64,000 nucleotides of DNA from Mycolicibacterium sp. P9-64 (lineage in GTDB: Bacteria > Actinomycetota > Actinomycetes > Mycobacteriales > Mycobacteriaceae), in NCBI RefSeq assembly GCF_008329605.1, contig NZ_NPKO01000002.1, forward strand, positions 310,001 to 374,000, read 5' to 3'. Below the pieces are notes generated by a model. The model did no database searches, was not told the DNA's origin, and worked only from the letters and a program-made list of their open reading frames with translations. The position numbers and the translations under genes are program-made. This document shows positions 1-8,253 of this stretch, piece by piece. Position 1 is the first letter of the stretch. Every line of letters begins with the position of its first letter.

Positions 1-214
1 ACGCCAGATTGAGGCCGAAGTCGATGAGGTCGATGGGCGACCGGCGCCGGTTCAGTGCGACGGTCTGCCCGGAGAGGCCGAGCAGCACCGCCTCGACGAG
101 GCTGACGAGCGCGGTGTAGGCGGACAACCCGAAGGTCACTGCGAGGACGACCGCGATCTCGATCCGAATCACCCGCGGCGCAGGCGCGGTCGGCTCGTCC
201 AACGACTCGGTCAC
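1..214 (-). CDS. Membrane protein N-terminus, CPBP-protease-like (partial)
   Basis: Only the first 71 codons are present; the gene runs off the left edge. A GTG start at 212-214 gives a polar, proline-containing N-terminus, then a hydrophobic segment at about residues 19-45 (EIAVVLAVTFGLSAYTAL...), a polar loop containing GQTVALNRRRSPIDLID, and the start of a second membrane segment. The pattern resembles the start of actinobacterial CPBP-family intramembrane proteases (CAAX protease/bacteriocin-processing family), whose catalytic Glu/His motifs would lie outside the window. The family call rests on remembered similarity of this N-terminus; an unrelated membrane protein is possible. It lies downstream of the DUF2470 gene on the same strand, 61 bp away. 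Confidence 0.55.
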   Translation of the reverse strand, partial: MTESLDEPTAPAPRVIRIEIAVVLAVTFGLSAYTALVSLVEAVLLGLSGQTVALNRRRSPIDLIDFGLNLA

Positions 215-227
215 GCGAGCAACGGTA

Positions 228-250
228 GAGGGTCGTGGTTCAGCACCCTC
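228..250 (-). terminator. Possible weak terminator after the DUF2470 gene
   Basis: A six-base inverted repeat (GAGGGT at 228-233, ACCCTC at 245-250) with an 11-base loop lies just past the stop codon of the DUF2470 gene, in the gap before the next minus-strand gene. There is no T-tract. The stem is short and could be chance. Confidence 0.25.
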
Positions 251-275
251 AGTCGCTGCGCTCCCACCCGCCGAG

Positions 276-1067
276 TCAGATGCGGCGGGCGCGCAGCCCG
301 TTCAGGAACGGGCAGCCCATCAGCACCCTGATGGCCTGACTCAGGCCCGTGACGTCGTCGACGGGCTTGGCGAACGGCAGTCGCACGTCGTGGTCGCCGT
401 CCTCGTTCTCCACCCGCAGCTGCACGCCGTACCGGTCCAGGCCGAGCGGACGGACGCGACCGTGCCGCAGCGCCGACGGCAGCCGGTTGGCCAGCCGGTC
501 GACCACCTCGCGGTGTGCGGACTCGAGATGCTGCAACCAGCACGACTCGAGGGCGCAGAACGGATCGGGTTGGGCGTCGAGCAGCGTGCTCAGTCCGACC
601 GACTCGGCTCCGGTGGAGTCGGCGACCACCACCGAGCTGACCTCCAGGCGCATCAACGCATACGCGGTGTCGCCGCCCGCGGCCTGTTCGACGCCGGTGT
701 TCACTTGCAGCAGAGCAGGATTGGGGCTCTCGGTGGCGATCAGATCGAGCAGGGCAGGCACGTCGCGCTCGGGGACGTACTGCAGGCGACCGCTGATCCA
801 CACCAGGGAGCGCACCGGTTCGCGCAGTGGCAGTGGCGCGTAGTCGGTCATCTCGAGCACGGCCTGCACCCCCGATGCGCCCGCGGCGACGGCCATGCCC
901 GCGAGCAGTCCGTTGGCGGGCACGGTGATGGCGAAGGAGCCGTCCTCGAGCAGGTGGTGGACCGGTGTGGCGACCGGTTCGACGCCCTCTACTGCGAGCA
1001 TCGCGCCACCGCCGCGCGCACACGCACTGCGGATTCGCTCGGCCGTACTCGGTGCCAAGACGGTCAT
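276..1067 (-). CDS. DUF2470-domain protein (Rv3839-like), iron-regulated
   Basis: A 263-residue soluble protein. In gene order and length it corresponds to Rv3839 of M. tuberculosis, next to pheA and divergent from it. The DUF2470 domain is found at the C-terminus of haem-utilisation/HugZ-like split-barrel proteins; here the last third (VENEDGDHDVRLPFAKPVDDVTG onward) fits that domain, while the first part (HHLLEDGSFAITVPANGLLAG) looks like a split-barrel flavin/haem-binding fold. The ATG at 1067 is preceded by GGAAGGGG. A near-consensus IdeR iron box lies directly upstream, so expression should rise when iron is scarce. A role in haem or iron handling is inferred from the family and operator; no enzymatic activity is evident from motifs. 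Confidence 0.75.
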   Translation of the reverse strand: MTVLAPSTAERIRSACARGGGAMLAVEGVEPVATPVHHLLEDGSFAITVPANGLLAGMAVAAGASGVQAVLEMTDYAPLPLREPVRSLVWISGRLQYVPERDVPALLDLIATESPNPALLQVNTGVEQAAGGDTAYALMRLEVSSVVVADSTGAESVGLSTLLDAQPDPFCALESCWLQHLESAHREVVDRLANRLPSALRHGRVRPLGLDRYGVQLRVENEDGDHDVRLPFAKPVDDVTGLSQAIRVLMGCPFLNGLRARRI

Positions 1068-1084
1068 CGGACCCCTTCCGGTAA

Positions 1085-1104
1085 TTAAGGTAAGCCTAAC
1101 TTAA
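1085..1104. promoter_or_regulatory. IdeR/DtxR iron box
   Basis: The palindromic sequence TTAAGGTAAGCCTAACTTAA lies 18 bp upstream of the DUF2470 start codon. Against the 19-bp mycobacterial iron box TTAGGTTAGGCTAACCTAA, the reverse complement matches at 16 of 19 positions. Iron-loaded IdeR would block transcription of the DUF2470 gene. The site is about 90 bp from the pheA start on the other side, probably too far to control pheA. In M. tuberculosis the same intergenic position carries an IdeR site. Confidence 0.85.
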
Positions 1105-1181
1105 CTATGCGCCCGGGGGTGGCGCAAGCCTTCCGAGCCGACTTCCGGACGGACCTCGGGGGCCGCGACGGGTCGAGCCGA

Positions 1182-1187
1182 TACCCT
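1182..1187 (+). promoter_or_regulatory. pheA -10 box, leaderless promoter
   Basis: TACCCT fits the mycobacterial TANNNT -10 element and ends six bases before the GTG start of pheA. Transcription would begin on or next to the start codon, so pheA mRNA should be leaderless, which also explains the lack of a Shine-Dalgarno sequence. Confidence 0.6.
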
Positions 1188-1193
1188 TGACGG

Positions 1194-2105
1194 GTGCCAC
1201 GCGTCGCCTACCTCGGACCCGAGGGGACCTTCACGGAAGCGGCGTTGTTGCAGATGGCCGCCGCGAACATGGTGCCCATAACCGACTTCGAACCGTTCGC
1301 GGCAGGCAGTCCGGCTGCGGCGCTCGAGATGGTGCGTGCCGGCGACGCCGATTACGCCTGCGTGCCGATCGAGAATTCGATCGAGGGATCGGTGCTGCCG
1401 ACGCTGGACAGTCTGGCCGCGGGGTCGCTGGTCCAGATCTTCGCCGAGTTCACACTCGACATCGCGTTCACCATCGCCGCGCGATCAGGTGTCACCGAGC
1501 CGTCGTCGATCGCGGCGTATCCGGTGGCGCGTGCCCAGGTGGCTCGGTGGGTTGCGAAGAACATGCCCAATGCCAGGTTTCAGGCCGCCGACTCCAACGC
1601 CGCAGCAGCCGTCGACGTCGCCGAGGGCCGCGCCGATGCCGCCGTGACCACCGAACTGGCCACGACCCGCTACGGCCTGAGCCCGCTGGCCACCGGCGTC
1701 ATCGACGAACCCAACGCGCGCACCCGGTTCGTGTTGGCCGGGCAACCTGCACCGCCGCCGGACCGCACCGGCGCCGACCGCACCTCGGTGGTGCTTCGTC
1801 TCGACAACGTCCCAGGGGCGCTGGTGGCGGCGATGACGGAGTTCGCCATCCGCGACATCGACCTCACCCGCATCGAATCCCGGCCGACCCGAGTCGAACT
1901 GGGCACGTACATCTTCTTCCTGGACTGCGTCGGGCACATCGACGACGATCCGGTGGCTCAGGCACTCAAAGCGCTGCACCGACGTTGTAGTGACGTGCGA
2001 TATCTGGGTTCGTGGCCGACGGGCGCCGCTGACGGCGCCGTACCTCCGCCGATGGACGACGCGGAGCGGTGGCTGACGTCGCTCAAGAGCAGAGGGCAGC
2101 GATGA
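1194..2105 (+). CDS. pheA: Prephenate dehydratase
   Basis: Converts prephenate to phenylpyruvate, the committed step of phenylalanine synthesis, in the cytosol. The 303-residue protein has an N-terminal prephenate dehydratase domain (about 1-185, starting RVAYLGPEGTFTEAA, with the catalytic TRF motif at 177-179) and a C-terminal ACT domain (about 196-275) containing the ESRP phenylalanine-binding motif at 228-231. The enzyme is therefore expected to be feedback-inhibited by Phe. Length and order match Rv3838c. The GTG start is set by a -10 box immediately upstream (leaderless). Its last codons fall in a 32-bp duplication that joins it to the next gene. Confidence 0.95.
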   Translation: MPRVAYLGPEGTFTEAALLQMAAANMVPITDFEPFAAGSPAAALEMVRAGDADYACVPIENSIEGSVLPTLDSLAAGSLVQIFAEFTLDIAFTIAARSGVTEPSSIAAYPVARAQVARWVAKNMPNARFQAADSNAAAAVDVAEGRADAAVTTELATTRYGLSPLATGVIDEPNARTRFVLAGQPAPPPDRTGADRTSVVLRLDNVPGALVAAMTEFAIRDIDLTRIESRPTRVELGTYIFFLDCVGHIDDDPVAQALKALHRRCSDVRYLGSWPTGAADGAVPPPMDDAERWLTSLKSRGQR

Positions 2106-2137
2106 GCGCTTGCGCGAAGAGCAGAGGGCAGCGATGA
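2085..2137 (+). repeat. 32-bp-period duplication across the pheA end and next start
   Basis: A 21-base segment (AAGAGCAGAGG... ending GCAGCGATGA) occurs at 2085-2105 and again, identical, at 2117-2137. The first copy ends on the pheA stop codon; the second supplies the ribosome-binding site (AGAGGGCAGCG) and ATG of the phosphatase gene. The spacer reads GCGCTTGCGCG. Similar GCGCGA(A/G)GAGCA strings occur inside aftA and pks13 in this window, suggesting a small dispersed repeat. Confidence 0.75.
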
Positions 2138-2820
2138 CGGGCCGTCTGGTCTTGGTGCGGCACGGCCAGTCGCATGCCAACGTCGACAGACGCCTCGACA
2201 CCCGGCCGCCGGGTGCCGCGCTGACCGACCTCGGCCACCAGCAGGCCCGAGACTTCGCGGCGAACTGGAATCACCCCGTCGCCATGGTGGCCCACTCGGC
2301 CGCGCTGCGCGCGACCGAGACCGCACGCAACATCGGCGAGCACTTCTCCCTCGAGCCGCAGCATCTCGACGGCATCCACGAGGTGCAGGTCGGCGAGCTC
2401 GAGAACCGCAACGACGACGCTTCGGTCGAGCACTTCAATGCCGTCTACCAGCGCTGGCAAGAGGGACACCTCGACGAGCCGATGCCGGGCGGCGAGAGCG
2501 CGCAGCAGGTGCTCGACCGATACCTGCCGGTGGTCACCCAGCTGCGGCTGCGCCACCTCGACGACCACGCCTGGCCCGGCGACATCGTGATGGTGAGCCA
2601 CGGTGCCGCCATCCGCTTGGTGGCGGCCGTGCTTGCGGGTGTGGACCGTGGCTTCGCGCTCGAGCACCACCTGGCCAACACCGAATGCGTCGTGCTGAGC
2701 CCGATCACCGACGACAGGTGGAGCTGCGTGCAGTGGGGGACCCTGGTGCCGCCGTTCTATCCGGAGACCGACGTGCACCCGGTCGAGGACGCGCTTCAGG
2801 GCGCCGATCCGATGGGCTGA
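2134..2820 (+). CDS. Histidine phosphatase / phosphoglycerate mutase-like protein
   Basis: A 228-residue member of the histidine phosphatase superfamily, orthologous by position to Rv3837c. The phosphohistidine motif LVRHGQSHAN places the catalytic His at residue 10, and a second conserved block (VSHGAAIRL) supplies the distal catalytic His. Such proteins remove phosphate from small substrates through a phospho-His intermediate; the physiological substrate is not known. ATG 2134 is chosen because it follows AGAGGGCAGCG; an upstream in-frame TTG at 2110 would only add repeat-encoded residues. It lies 28 bp after pheA and is probably co-transcribed. It ends 7 bp from a convergent small gene. 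Confidence 0.85.
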   Translation: MTGRLVLVRHGQSHANVDRRLDTRPPGAALTDLGHQQARDFAANWNHPVAMVAHSAALRATETARNIGEHFSLEPQHLDGIHEVQVGELENRNDDASVEHFNAVYQRWQEGHLDEPMPGGESAQQVLDRYLPVVTQLRLRHLDDHAWPGDIVMVSHGAAIRLVAAVLAGVDRGFALEHHLANTECVVLSPITDDRWSCVQWGTLVPPFYPETDVHPVEDALQGADPMG

Positions 2821-2827
2821 CCGGCGC

Positions 2828-3028
2828 TCAGACCGCCACGACGGCGGTCGCCGTGCCGCTGCGCGCACACGTGCATCCGATGGCCTCGCAGTCGAGGCTG
2901 AACGCGTGCGCGACCTCCGGGCTGGTGCAGTCTGCTTCGGTGCATTCGGGCCGCAAGCGGGCGTGATGGACCAGGGCGCCGTGACAGTGCTGTAGACCGT
3001 CGCGGCAGTCCCGGCACTGCGAACTCAT
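2828..3028 (-). CDS. Small Cys/His-rich protein, putative zinc-binding
   Basis: A 66-residue protein dense in metal-ligand residues: C5-x2-C8, H14-C15-H16, H21-H22, C29-x4-C34, H41, C47-x4-C52-x-C54. The spacing suggests one or two structural zinc sites. I recall similar short proteins in other mycobacteria at this position, but they are usually not named. There is no membrane segment or signal peptide. The gene is 49 bp downstream of the HExxH protein gene on the same strand and converges on the phosphatase gene, so it may be the last gene of the Rv3835-Rv3836 unit. Function unknown. Confidence 0.65.
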   Translation of the reverse strand: MSSQCRDCRDGLQHCHGALVHHARLRPECTEADCTSPEVAHAFSLDCEAIGCTCARSGTATAVVAV

Positions 3029-3077
3029 GTCCCGTTCATAGCACCAGCTGCCGACGAATCCACATCGGCGCGCGCAG

Positions 3078-3428
3078 TCAGGCCCATCCCAGTTCGTGCA
3101 GCCGGTCGTCGTCGATGCCGAAGTGGTGGGCGATCTCGTGCACGACCGTCACCGTGACCTCTTCGACGACCTCGTCGTCGGTCTCGCAGATGTCGAGCAG
3201 CGCGTCGCGGTAGATCGTGATGGCGTCGGGCAGCGAGCCGCCGTAGGAGGAGTCGCGGTCGGTGAGCGCGGTGCCCTCGTAGAGGCCAAGCAGATCCGGC
3301 TCGTCAGGATGGCGGCTCTCGACGAGGATCACGACGTTGTCGAGCGCCGCCGTCAGCTTGGGCGGAATCTGGTCGAGCGCGTCCGACACCAGCTGGTCGA
3401 ACCGTTGCGGGCTCATCCGCACGGCCAC
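3078..3428 (-). CDS. Minimal zincin-like metallopeptidase family protein (Rv3836-like)
   Basis: A 116-residue cytosolic protein with the zinc-protease motif HEIAHH at residues 97-102, followed by GIDDDRLHELG, the extended zincin pattern of the small metallopeptidase family to which Rv3836 belongs. The body (LDNVVILVESRHPDEPDLLGLYEG...YRDALLDIC) is typical. Whether the family is proteolytic is not established. The GTG at 3428 lies 5 bp after the stop of the septum-formation gene, so the two are translationally linked; an ATG at 3416 (MSPQRF) is the alternative start. Confidence 0.8.
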   Translation of the reverse strand: MAVRMSPQRFDQLVSDALDQIPPKLTAALDNVVILVESRHPDEPDLLGLYEGTALTDRDSSYGGSLPDAITIYRDALLDICETDDEVVEEVTVTVVHEIAHHFGIDDDRLHELGWA

Positions 3429-3433
3429 GGCGG

Positions 3434-4864
3434 CTACTGCCCGGGCGGCGGCAGGATCGGCGCGGGTTCTGCGGGGCCTGGCGCGGGTCCCGGCGGTGCG
3501 CCAGGCGCCGGGGGAGGTGAGTCACCGGGTGGTGGCGGCCCGTCCAAGGGTGGGCCGTCCAGCGGCGGCGGTGGCGGCGGCGGAGGGCCGTTCAGGAACG
3601 TATTGCCCTGCGGCGGCGGAGGCCCACCCGAGGTCGTCGGGGCAGCACTGGTTGGCGCCGTCTGCTGACCAGGCAGGTGCTGATTGCCTTGCGGGGTCTG
3701 GTTGCCCTGATTGCTCGAGCTGCCCTGGTCGCTCTGGCTGATGTCGATCTGCGACGACGTCTGGCTGGACGTGTCGACCGGCGGAGGCATCGGGATCGGC
3801 GGGAGGTTCAGCCGCTCGCCGGGGATGTCCGGTGGTGGCACCGGCGCCTGCCCGTTGATGGCCAGCGGCCCCTTGGCGCTGTTCAGCAGCGTCGACCAGC
3901 CGCCGTTGCCCAGGGTGGCGCCGATGCTGCACGACACCTGGTGGCTACCCGCCGACCAGCTCGGCAGCGAGATGGTGCTGTAGATCAGCGTCAGCGTGGT
4001 GCTGCGCAGTTGGATGGGCGCCAGGTAGGCGTCGGTCATCCGGGTGCACGAATCCTTGACGAACGCATCCTGGTCGGCCTCTGCGGGCAGCTCTCCAGGG
4101 AACTTCTCCGCGAGGTTCACCGAGCCGGTGACCTCCATGGCGTGCGGTGCGGCGCAGTCGACGGGGATGTCGGTCGGCTGGTTGGTCGCCGGGTCGATGC
4201 CGAGGCACGTGCCTGCCGACCACACCTTCGACTGGTCGACGTTGGCGACCTTGCCGCGGAACGCGAGCTGTTGGTTGTTCGGCCCTGGCAGCTGCAGGCC
4301 GCACAGCATCCTGCGCTCACCGGTCTGGCGCCACGCCTTGTCGCCGGACCACAGCAGGCTGACGCTGAACTTGCCGTTCGGGTCGTACTTGGCGCCGAGG
4401 TATTGCCGCGCCGATGCCTGGCACTGCTCCGAGCTGATCTGCTGGATGCGCGCGGGCGACGGGGGCGCCGCGTCGGGTCCGTACTCGCTGCCAGGGAACG
4501 TCCGCATGTCGATGGCCTCGGAGACCTCGAAGCGGTGCTCGTCCTTGCAGTCGACGACCTGCGCGGCGTCCGGCGTGCGTTCCGGCCAGTTCAGGCAGTC
4601 ACCGCTCTTGGCGTGATCGAACGTGTCGGTGCCGCGGGCGCCGAGCGACGTGCCGCCGATCAGGCCGATCGGGCTCTTGCCGTTCTCGCCTGCGGGAAGT
4701 GCCGTGATGAGACCGGCGATGAGGAGGCCCCCTAGGGCCGTGAGCAGCAGACCGCGTCGCGTCGACGCGGCCTGCAGGCTCTGCCACCAGGGCGTCGAGT
4801 CTGATCGTCGATCAGACTCGGCGAGCTGATCCTCGCGATCGGGTGCGTCCAACATCGCGTCCAT
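3434..4864 (-). CDS. Septum-formation-domain membrane protein (Rv3835-like)
   Basis: A 476-residue single-pass membrane protein corresponding to Rv3835. Cytosolic residues 1-37 are followed by a transmembrane helix (about 38-57, [21 protein letters not shown]) and an extracellular septum-formation-type domain with paired cysteines ([45 protein letters not shown]). The last 120 residues are Pro/Gln/Gly-rich with runs such as [13 protein letters not shown] and probably extend through the periplasm or wall. The exact role is unknown; the family name comes from actinobacterial septum-associated proteins. It is divergent from serS, with about 100 bp between them, and is the first gene of a unit with the zincin gene. 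Confidence 0.8.
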   Translation of the reverse strand: MDAMLDAPDREDQLAESDRRSDSTPWWQSLQAASTRRGLLLTALGGLLIAGLITALPAGENGKSPIGLIGGTSLGARGTDTFDHAKSGDCLNWPERTPDAAQVVDCKDEHRFEVSEAIDMRTFPGSEYGPDAAPPSPARIQQISSEQCQASARQYLGAKYDPNGKFSVSLLWSGDKAWRQTGERRMLCGLQLPGPNNQQLAFRGKVANVDQSKVWSAGTCLGIDPATNQPTDIPVDCAAPHAMEVTGSVNLAEKFPGELPAEADQDAFVKDSCTRMTDAYLAPIQLRSTTLTLIYSTISLPSWSAGSHQVSCSIGATLGNGGWSTLLNSAKGPLAINGQAPVPPPDIPGERLNLPPIPMPPPVDTSSQTSSQIDISQSDQGSSSNQGNQTPQGNQHLPGQQTAPTSAAPTTSGGPPPPQGNTFLNGPPPPPPPPLDGPPLDGPPPPGDSPPPAPGAPPGPAPGPAEPAPILPPPGQ

Positions 4865-4953
4865 TGTGACAGGCGCGCCACGTCCTGTGACAAGAGTTGC
4901 AGTTGTAACGTTATGTGGTTGTGCCCCGCGGACTCGGGGAAACGGGCCGAAAG

Positions 4954-4959
4954 TAAGGT
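4954..4959 (+). promoter_or_regulatory. serS -10 box, leaderless promoter
   Basis: TAAGGT, a TANNNT -10 element, ends seven bases before the GTG that begins the serS reading frame. A start site on the GTG would make the mRNA leaderless. No T-box-like leader is present, as expected. Confidence 0.5.
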
Positions 4960-4966
4960 TGCGGCC

Positions 4967-6220
4967 GTGATCGACCTCAAGCTGCTACGTGATGACCCGG
5001 ACCGGGTGCGGGCGTCGCAACGGGCCCGCGGCGAGGATCCGGGCCTCGTCGATGCGCTGTTGGACGCCGATGCCAGGCGACGCGCCGTGATCTCGGCCGC
5101 CGACGACCTGCGTGCCGAACAGAAGCTGGCCAGCAAGCGCGTCGGTGCGGCATCGCCAGACGAGCGGCCGGCGCTCCTGTCGCGGGCCAAGGAGCTGGCC
5201 GAACAGGTCAAGGCCACCGAAGTCGAACAGGCCACCGCGGAGGCCGCATTCACCGCTGCGCACATGACGATCGGCAACGTCATCATCGACGGCGTTCCCG
5301 CAGGCGGTGAGGACGACTTCGTCGTGCTGGAGACCGTCGGCGAGCCGAAGACCATCGCGGACCCGAAGGACCACCTGGAACTCGGTGAGGCGCTTGGCCT
5401 GATCGACATGGAGCGCGGCGCCAAGGTGTCGGGCGCGCGCTTCTCGTTCCTCACCGGGTTCGGCGCGCTTCTGCAACTGGGCATCATGCAGCTTGCGGTC
5501 CGGTTGGCCACCGACAACGGTTTCACCTTGATGATCCCGCCCGTGCTGGTGCGTCCGGAAGTGATGCGGGGCACCGGTTTTCTCGGAGCACACGCCGACG
5601 AGGTCTATCACCTCGAGGCCGATGACATGTATCTCGTTGGTACGTCGGAAGTTCCGTTGGCGGGCTACCACGCCGACGAGATCCTCGACCTGTCGGAAGG
5701 GCCGCGGCGCTACGCGGGCTGGTCGTCGTGCTTCCGCCGCGAAGCGGGCAGCTACGGCAAGGACACTCGCGGCATCATCCGCGTGCACCAGTTCGACAAG
5801 GTCGAGGGCTTCGTCTACTGCAAGCCCGAGGACGCCGAGGCGGAACATCAGCGACTGCTTGGCTGGGAGAAGCAGATGCTCGCCCAGATCGAGGTGCCCT
5901 ACCGCGTGATCGACATCGCCGCAGGCGATCTCGGCTCGTCGGCCGCACGCAAGTTCGACTGCGAGGCGTGGGTGCCGACGCAGGGTACCTACCGGGAGCT
6001 GACCTCGACCTCGAACTGCACGACGTTCCAGGCGCGACGGCTGTCCACCCGCTACCGCGACGAGAACGGCAAGCCGCAGATCGCGGCGACGCTGAACGGT
6101 ACGTTGGCCACCACCCGCTGGCTGGTGGCGATTCTGGAGAACCACCAGCAACCCGATGGCAGCGTGCGGGTGCCGGATGCGCTGGTGCCGTACGTGGGAA
6201 GGTCAGTGCTGACACCATGA
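4967..6220 (+). CDS. serS: Seryl-tRNA synthetase
   Basis: Charges tRNA-Ser with serine. The 417-residue protein has the N-terminal tRNA-binding coiled-coil arm (about 30-105) and the class II catalytic core with motif 2 ([29 protein letters not shown]) and motif 3 ([20 protein letters not shown]). GTG 4967 is chosen because translation then begins [12 protein letters not shown], as in other mycobacterial SerS proteins, and a -10 box lies immediately upstream; an ATG at 4913 would add 18 non-conserved residues. It corresponds to Rv3834c and is divergent from the septum-formation gene. Confidence 0.97.
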   Translation: MIDLKLLRDDPDRVRASQRARGEDPGLVDALLDADARRRAVISAADDLRAEQKLASKRVGAASPDERPALLSRAKELAEQVKATEVEQATAEAAFTAAHMTIGNVIIDGVPAGGEDDFVVLETVGEPKTIADPKDHLELGEALGLIDMERGAKVSGARFSFLTGFGALLQLGIMQLAVRLATDNGFTLMIPPVLVRPEVMRGTGFLGAHADEVYHLEADDMYLVGTSEVPLAGYHADEILDLSEGPRRYAGWSSCFRREAGSYGKDTRGIIRVHQFDKVEGFVYCKPEDAEAEHQRLLGWEKQMLAQIEVPYRVIDIAAGDLGSSAARKFDCEAWVPTQGTYRELTSTSNCTTFQARRLSTRYRDENGKPQIAATLNGTLATTRWLVAILENHQQPDGSVRVPDALVPYVGRSVLTP

Positions 6221-6239
6221 GCGAACTTGGGAGTGAATC

Positions 6240-7088
6240 ATGAGTAAAACCGAGCTCAAGATGATCGAACTCGACTTCAACGAGCTGCGGACCTGGTTCG
6301 GGTTCGGCGTCGCGGGCAACTTCGCGGGCCACCTCGAGCAGGCAGGTGAGGCCGTCGACTTCGTCAACGTCGACAGCGGAGCCGGTGCGGAAGTGGACGC
6401 CCCCAAGGGCATCTTCCCTTGGTACGCACCGGGTTTCGACGGATTCCTCGGTGAGTTCCCGCTGTCGCACGACACCGTCCTGCTGCCGGACGCCAACCCC
6501 GATGGCGGGCCGCTGAACCTGCAGATCGAACCCGAGGTCGGTCTGGCGTGTCAGGCGGTGTGGGAGGGCGACACCGTGGTGTCGCTGCGGCCGTTCGCGC
6601 TCGGCGCGTTCAACGACTGCTCGATCCGGCGGCCCGGTGCGCCGAAGATCAGCCACAAGAAGAACTGGGGACCCGCCTCCAAAGGTGTTGCCGCACAGTT
6701 CTTCGACGTCGGAGATCTGACCCCGGACGGCCCGACGTCGACGCTTCGGTTGGTCTGCAACCTGCGCACCGCAGACGGCCAGGAGCACGCCTACGGCGTC
6801 GACAGCCCACTGCTCGGCTACTCGTACTACGGCGAGGTGCTTCTCGACTGGGTCACCGAGCGCCTCGCCAACCAGAAGGGTTCACCAGAGACTCCACTGG
6901 AGGACGTCGGTGCGCTCATGGTCGCCAGCGGGCACCCGGAGAACGTCTTGATCGGGATCGGCGCGACCCGTTATACTCCACTCGGCGAGTCCACCTTCCT
7001 GAAGTCGGGCGACCAGGCGATCGTCCGCGTGTACGACACCGAAACGGACGCGTACTCCGAACTGCGGCAGACGGTTTCGCAACGCTAG
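6240..7088 (+). CDS. DUF5718 family protein
   Basis: A 282-residue soluble protein with no signal or membrane segment. The opening (MIELDFNELRTWFGFGVAGNFAGHLEQAGEA) and the acidic core (EPEVGLACQAVWEGDTVVSLRPFALGAFNDCSIRR, KNWGPASKGV) resemble the DUF5718 family, which appears distantly related to fumarylacetoacetate hydrolase-type folds; the GPASKG segment and conserved acidic residues would fit a metal site. The link to that fold is inference, and no function is known. The ATG follows GGGAGTGAATC, a good ribosome-binding site; an in-frame ATG at 6261 is the alternative. It starts 19 bp after serS and ends 9 bp before the MOSC gene, so all three may form one transcript. Confidence 0.65.
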   Translation: MSKTELKMIELDFNELRTWFGFGVAGNFAGHLEQAGEAVDFVNVDSGAGAEVDAPKGIFPWYAPGFDGFLGEFPLSHDTVLLPDANPDGGPLNLQIEPEVGLACQAVWEGDTVVSLRPFALGAFNDCSIRRPGAPKISHKKNWGPASKGVAAQFFDVGDLTPDGPTSTLRLVCNLRTADGQEHAYGVDSPLLGYSYYGEVLLDWVTERLANQKGSPETPLEDVGALMVASGHPENVLIGIGATRYTPLGESTFLKSGDQAIVRVYDTETDAYSELRQTVSQR

Positions 7089-7097
7089 GGAGTGCAG

Positions 7098-8135
7098 ATG
7101 GCCGACCTTCGTCCCGTCGCTTCGCTCGCCCAGGTCGCGACGGTGACCGAACTGTGGCGGTTCCCCGTGAAGTCGATGGGCGGACACCGCGTCGAGGTGA
7201 TGGGCATCGACCGTCGCGGCCCGCACGCCGACCGGCTGTGGGCCGTGCGCGACGTCGAGAACGACATCACCGCGTCGGCCCGCAAGATCCCCGCCCTGCT
7301 GGGCTTCTCGGCCCGCTACGTCACCGAACCCGGCCCGGACGCCGGGCCGGGCAACGCCCCCGAGGTCGTGATCACGTTCCCGGACGGCAGCGAGTGCTCG
7401 AGCGCGGATCCCGCCGTGCACGGACGGATCGCCGAACTCATCGGCCGTGACGTCCGATTGGTTGCACTGCCGCCCCGCCAGGACACCAGCCAGCATCGGC
7501 TTTCGATGCGCCAGTCGATGGCCAACTTCTCGGCCGACGAGGTGCGCCGCGACTTCGGGCTCGACAAGACCGAAGCCCTGCCCGACACCTCGATGTTCAC
7601 CACCAAGCAGCTGCTCACGGTGGCCCGGTTTGCCACGCCTCCAGGCACATTCGTCGACCTGGGACCCGTGCACCTGCTGAGTACGGCGAGCCTCGCATCG
7701 CTGCCGCCCGACGGCGACGAACCGTACGACGTGCGGCGGTTCCGGCCCAACGTCCTCGTCGACTCGAAGGTCGACCAGGGCGAGCCGGACTCGGACTTCC
7801 CCGAGGCGCACTGGGTGGGTGCGGATGTCGAGATCGGCTCGGTGACGATGCGGGTGACGATTCCGACCATCCGCTGCGTGGTGCCGACCCGCCCACAACC
7901 GGACCTGCCTCTCGACCGCCAGTTGACCCGTCAACTCGCCACGCGCACCGACCGCTTCCTCGGGGTGTACGCCGACGTCACCCGCCCCGGCCTGCTTCGG
8001 GTCGGCGACGTGGTGTCGGTCCGGCCTGCGCGCGCGCCGGGTGCGGGTCGGCGCGCAGCAGCCGCGGCTGGCCGGGCGGCGACGCGTCGGGTCCAGCGGC
8101 TGCTGGAGTCGACGATCCTGCGCGGCAAGGGTTAG
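7098..8135 (+). CDS. MOSC-domain protein
   Basis: A 345-residue protein with an N-terminal MOSC beta-barrel (TELWRFPVKSMGGHRVEVMGIDRRGPHADRLWAVRD) and a C-terminal MOSC domain (about 160-320) containing RRFRPNVLVD and the cysteine block IPTIRCVVPTRPQPDLP. MOSC proteins bind molybdenum cofactor and in characterised cases reduce N-hydroxylated compounds or act as sulfur carriers; the substrate here is unknown. After the MOSC domain comes an Ala/Arg-rich tail (GAGRRAAAAAGRAATRR). ATG 7098 is preferred over GTG 7092 because AGGGAG sits at the right distance. It is likely co-transcribed with the DUF5718 gene. Confidence 0.8.
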   Translation: MADLRPVASLAQVATVTELWRFPVKSMGGHRVEVMGIDRRGPHADRLWAVRDVENDITASARKIPALLGFSARYVTEPGPDAGPGNAPEVVITFPDGSECSSADPAVHGRIAELIGRDVRLVALPPRQDTSQHRLSMRQSMANFSADEVRRDFGLDKTEALPDTSMFTTKQLLTVARFATPPGTFVDLGPVHLLSTASLASLPPDGDEPYDVRRFRPNVLVDSKVDQGEPDSDFPEAHWVGADVEIGSVTMRVTIPTIRCVVPTRPQPDLPLDRQLTRQLATRTDRFLGVYADVTRPGLLRVGDVVSVRPARAPGAGRRAAAAAGRAATRRVQRLLESTILRGKG

Positions 8136-8253
8136 GCCTCGGACGGCGCCGGCTGCAAGACGCTCCGGTGATGCGATCTTGCCTGGTATTCCCTGGTGGC
8201 TCGCGCAAGGTCGCCGAGATGGCCCGAACTGCCGGTGACCAAGAATCGTCGGG

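Noticed and set aside
4865..4966. Search for a tRNA gene or T-box leader next to serS
   Set aside because: No cloverleaf with a GTTC-type T-loop or T-box core could be read; the gap holds only divergent promoters.
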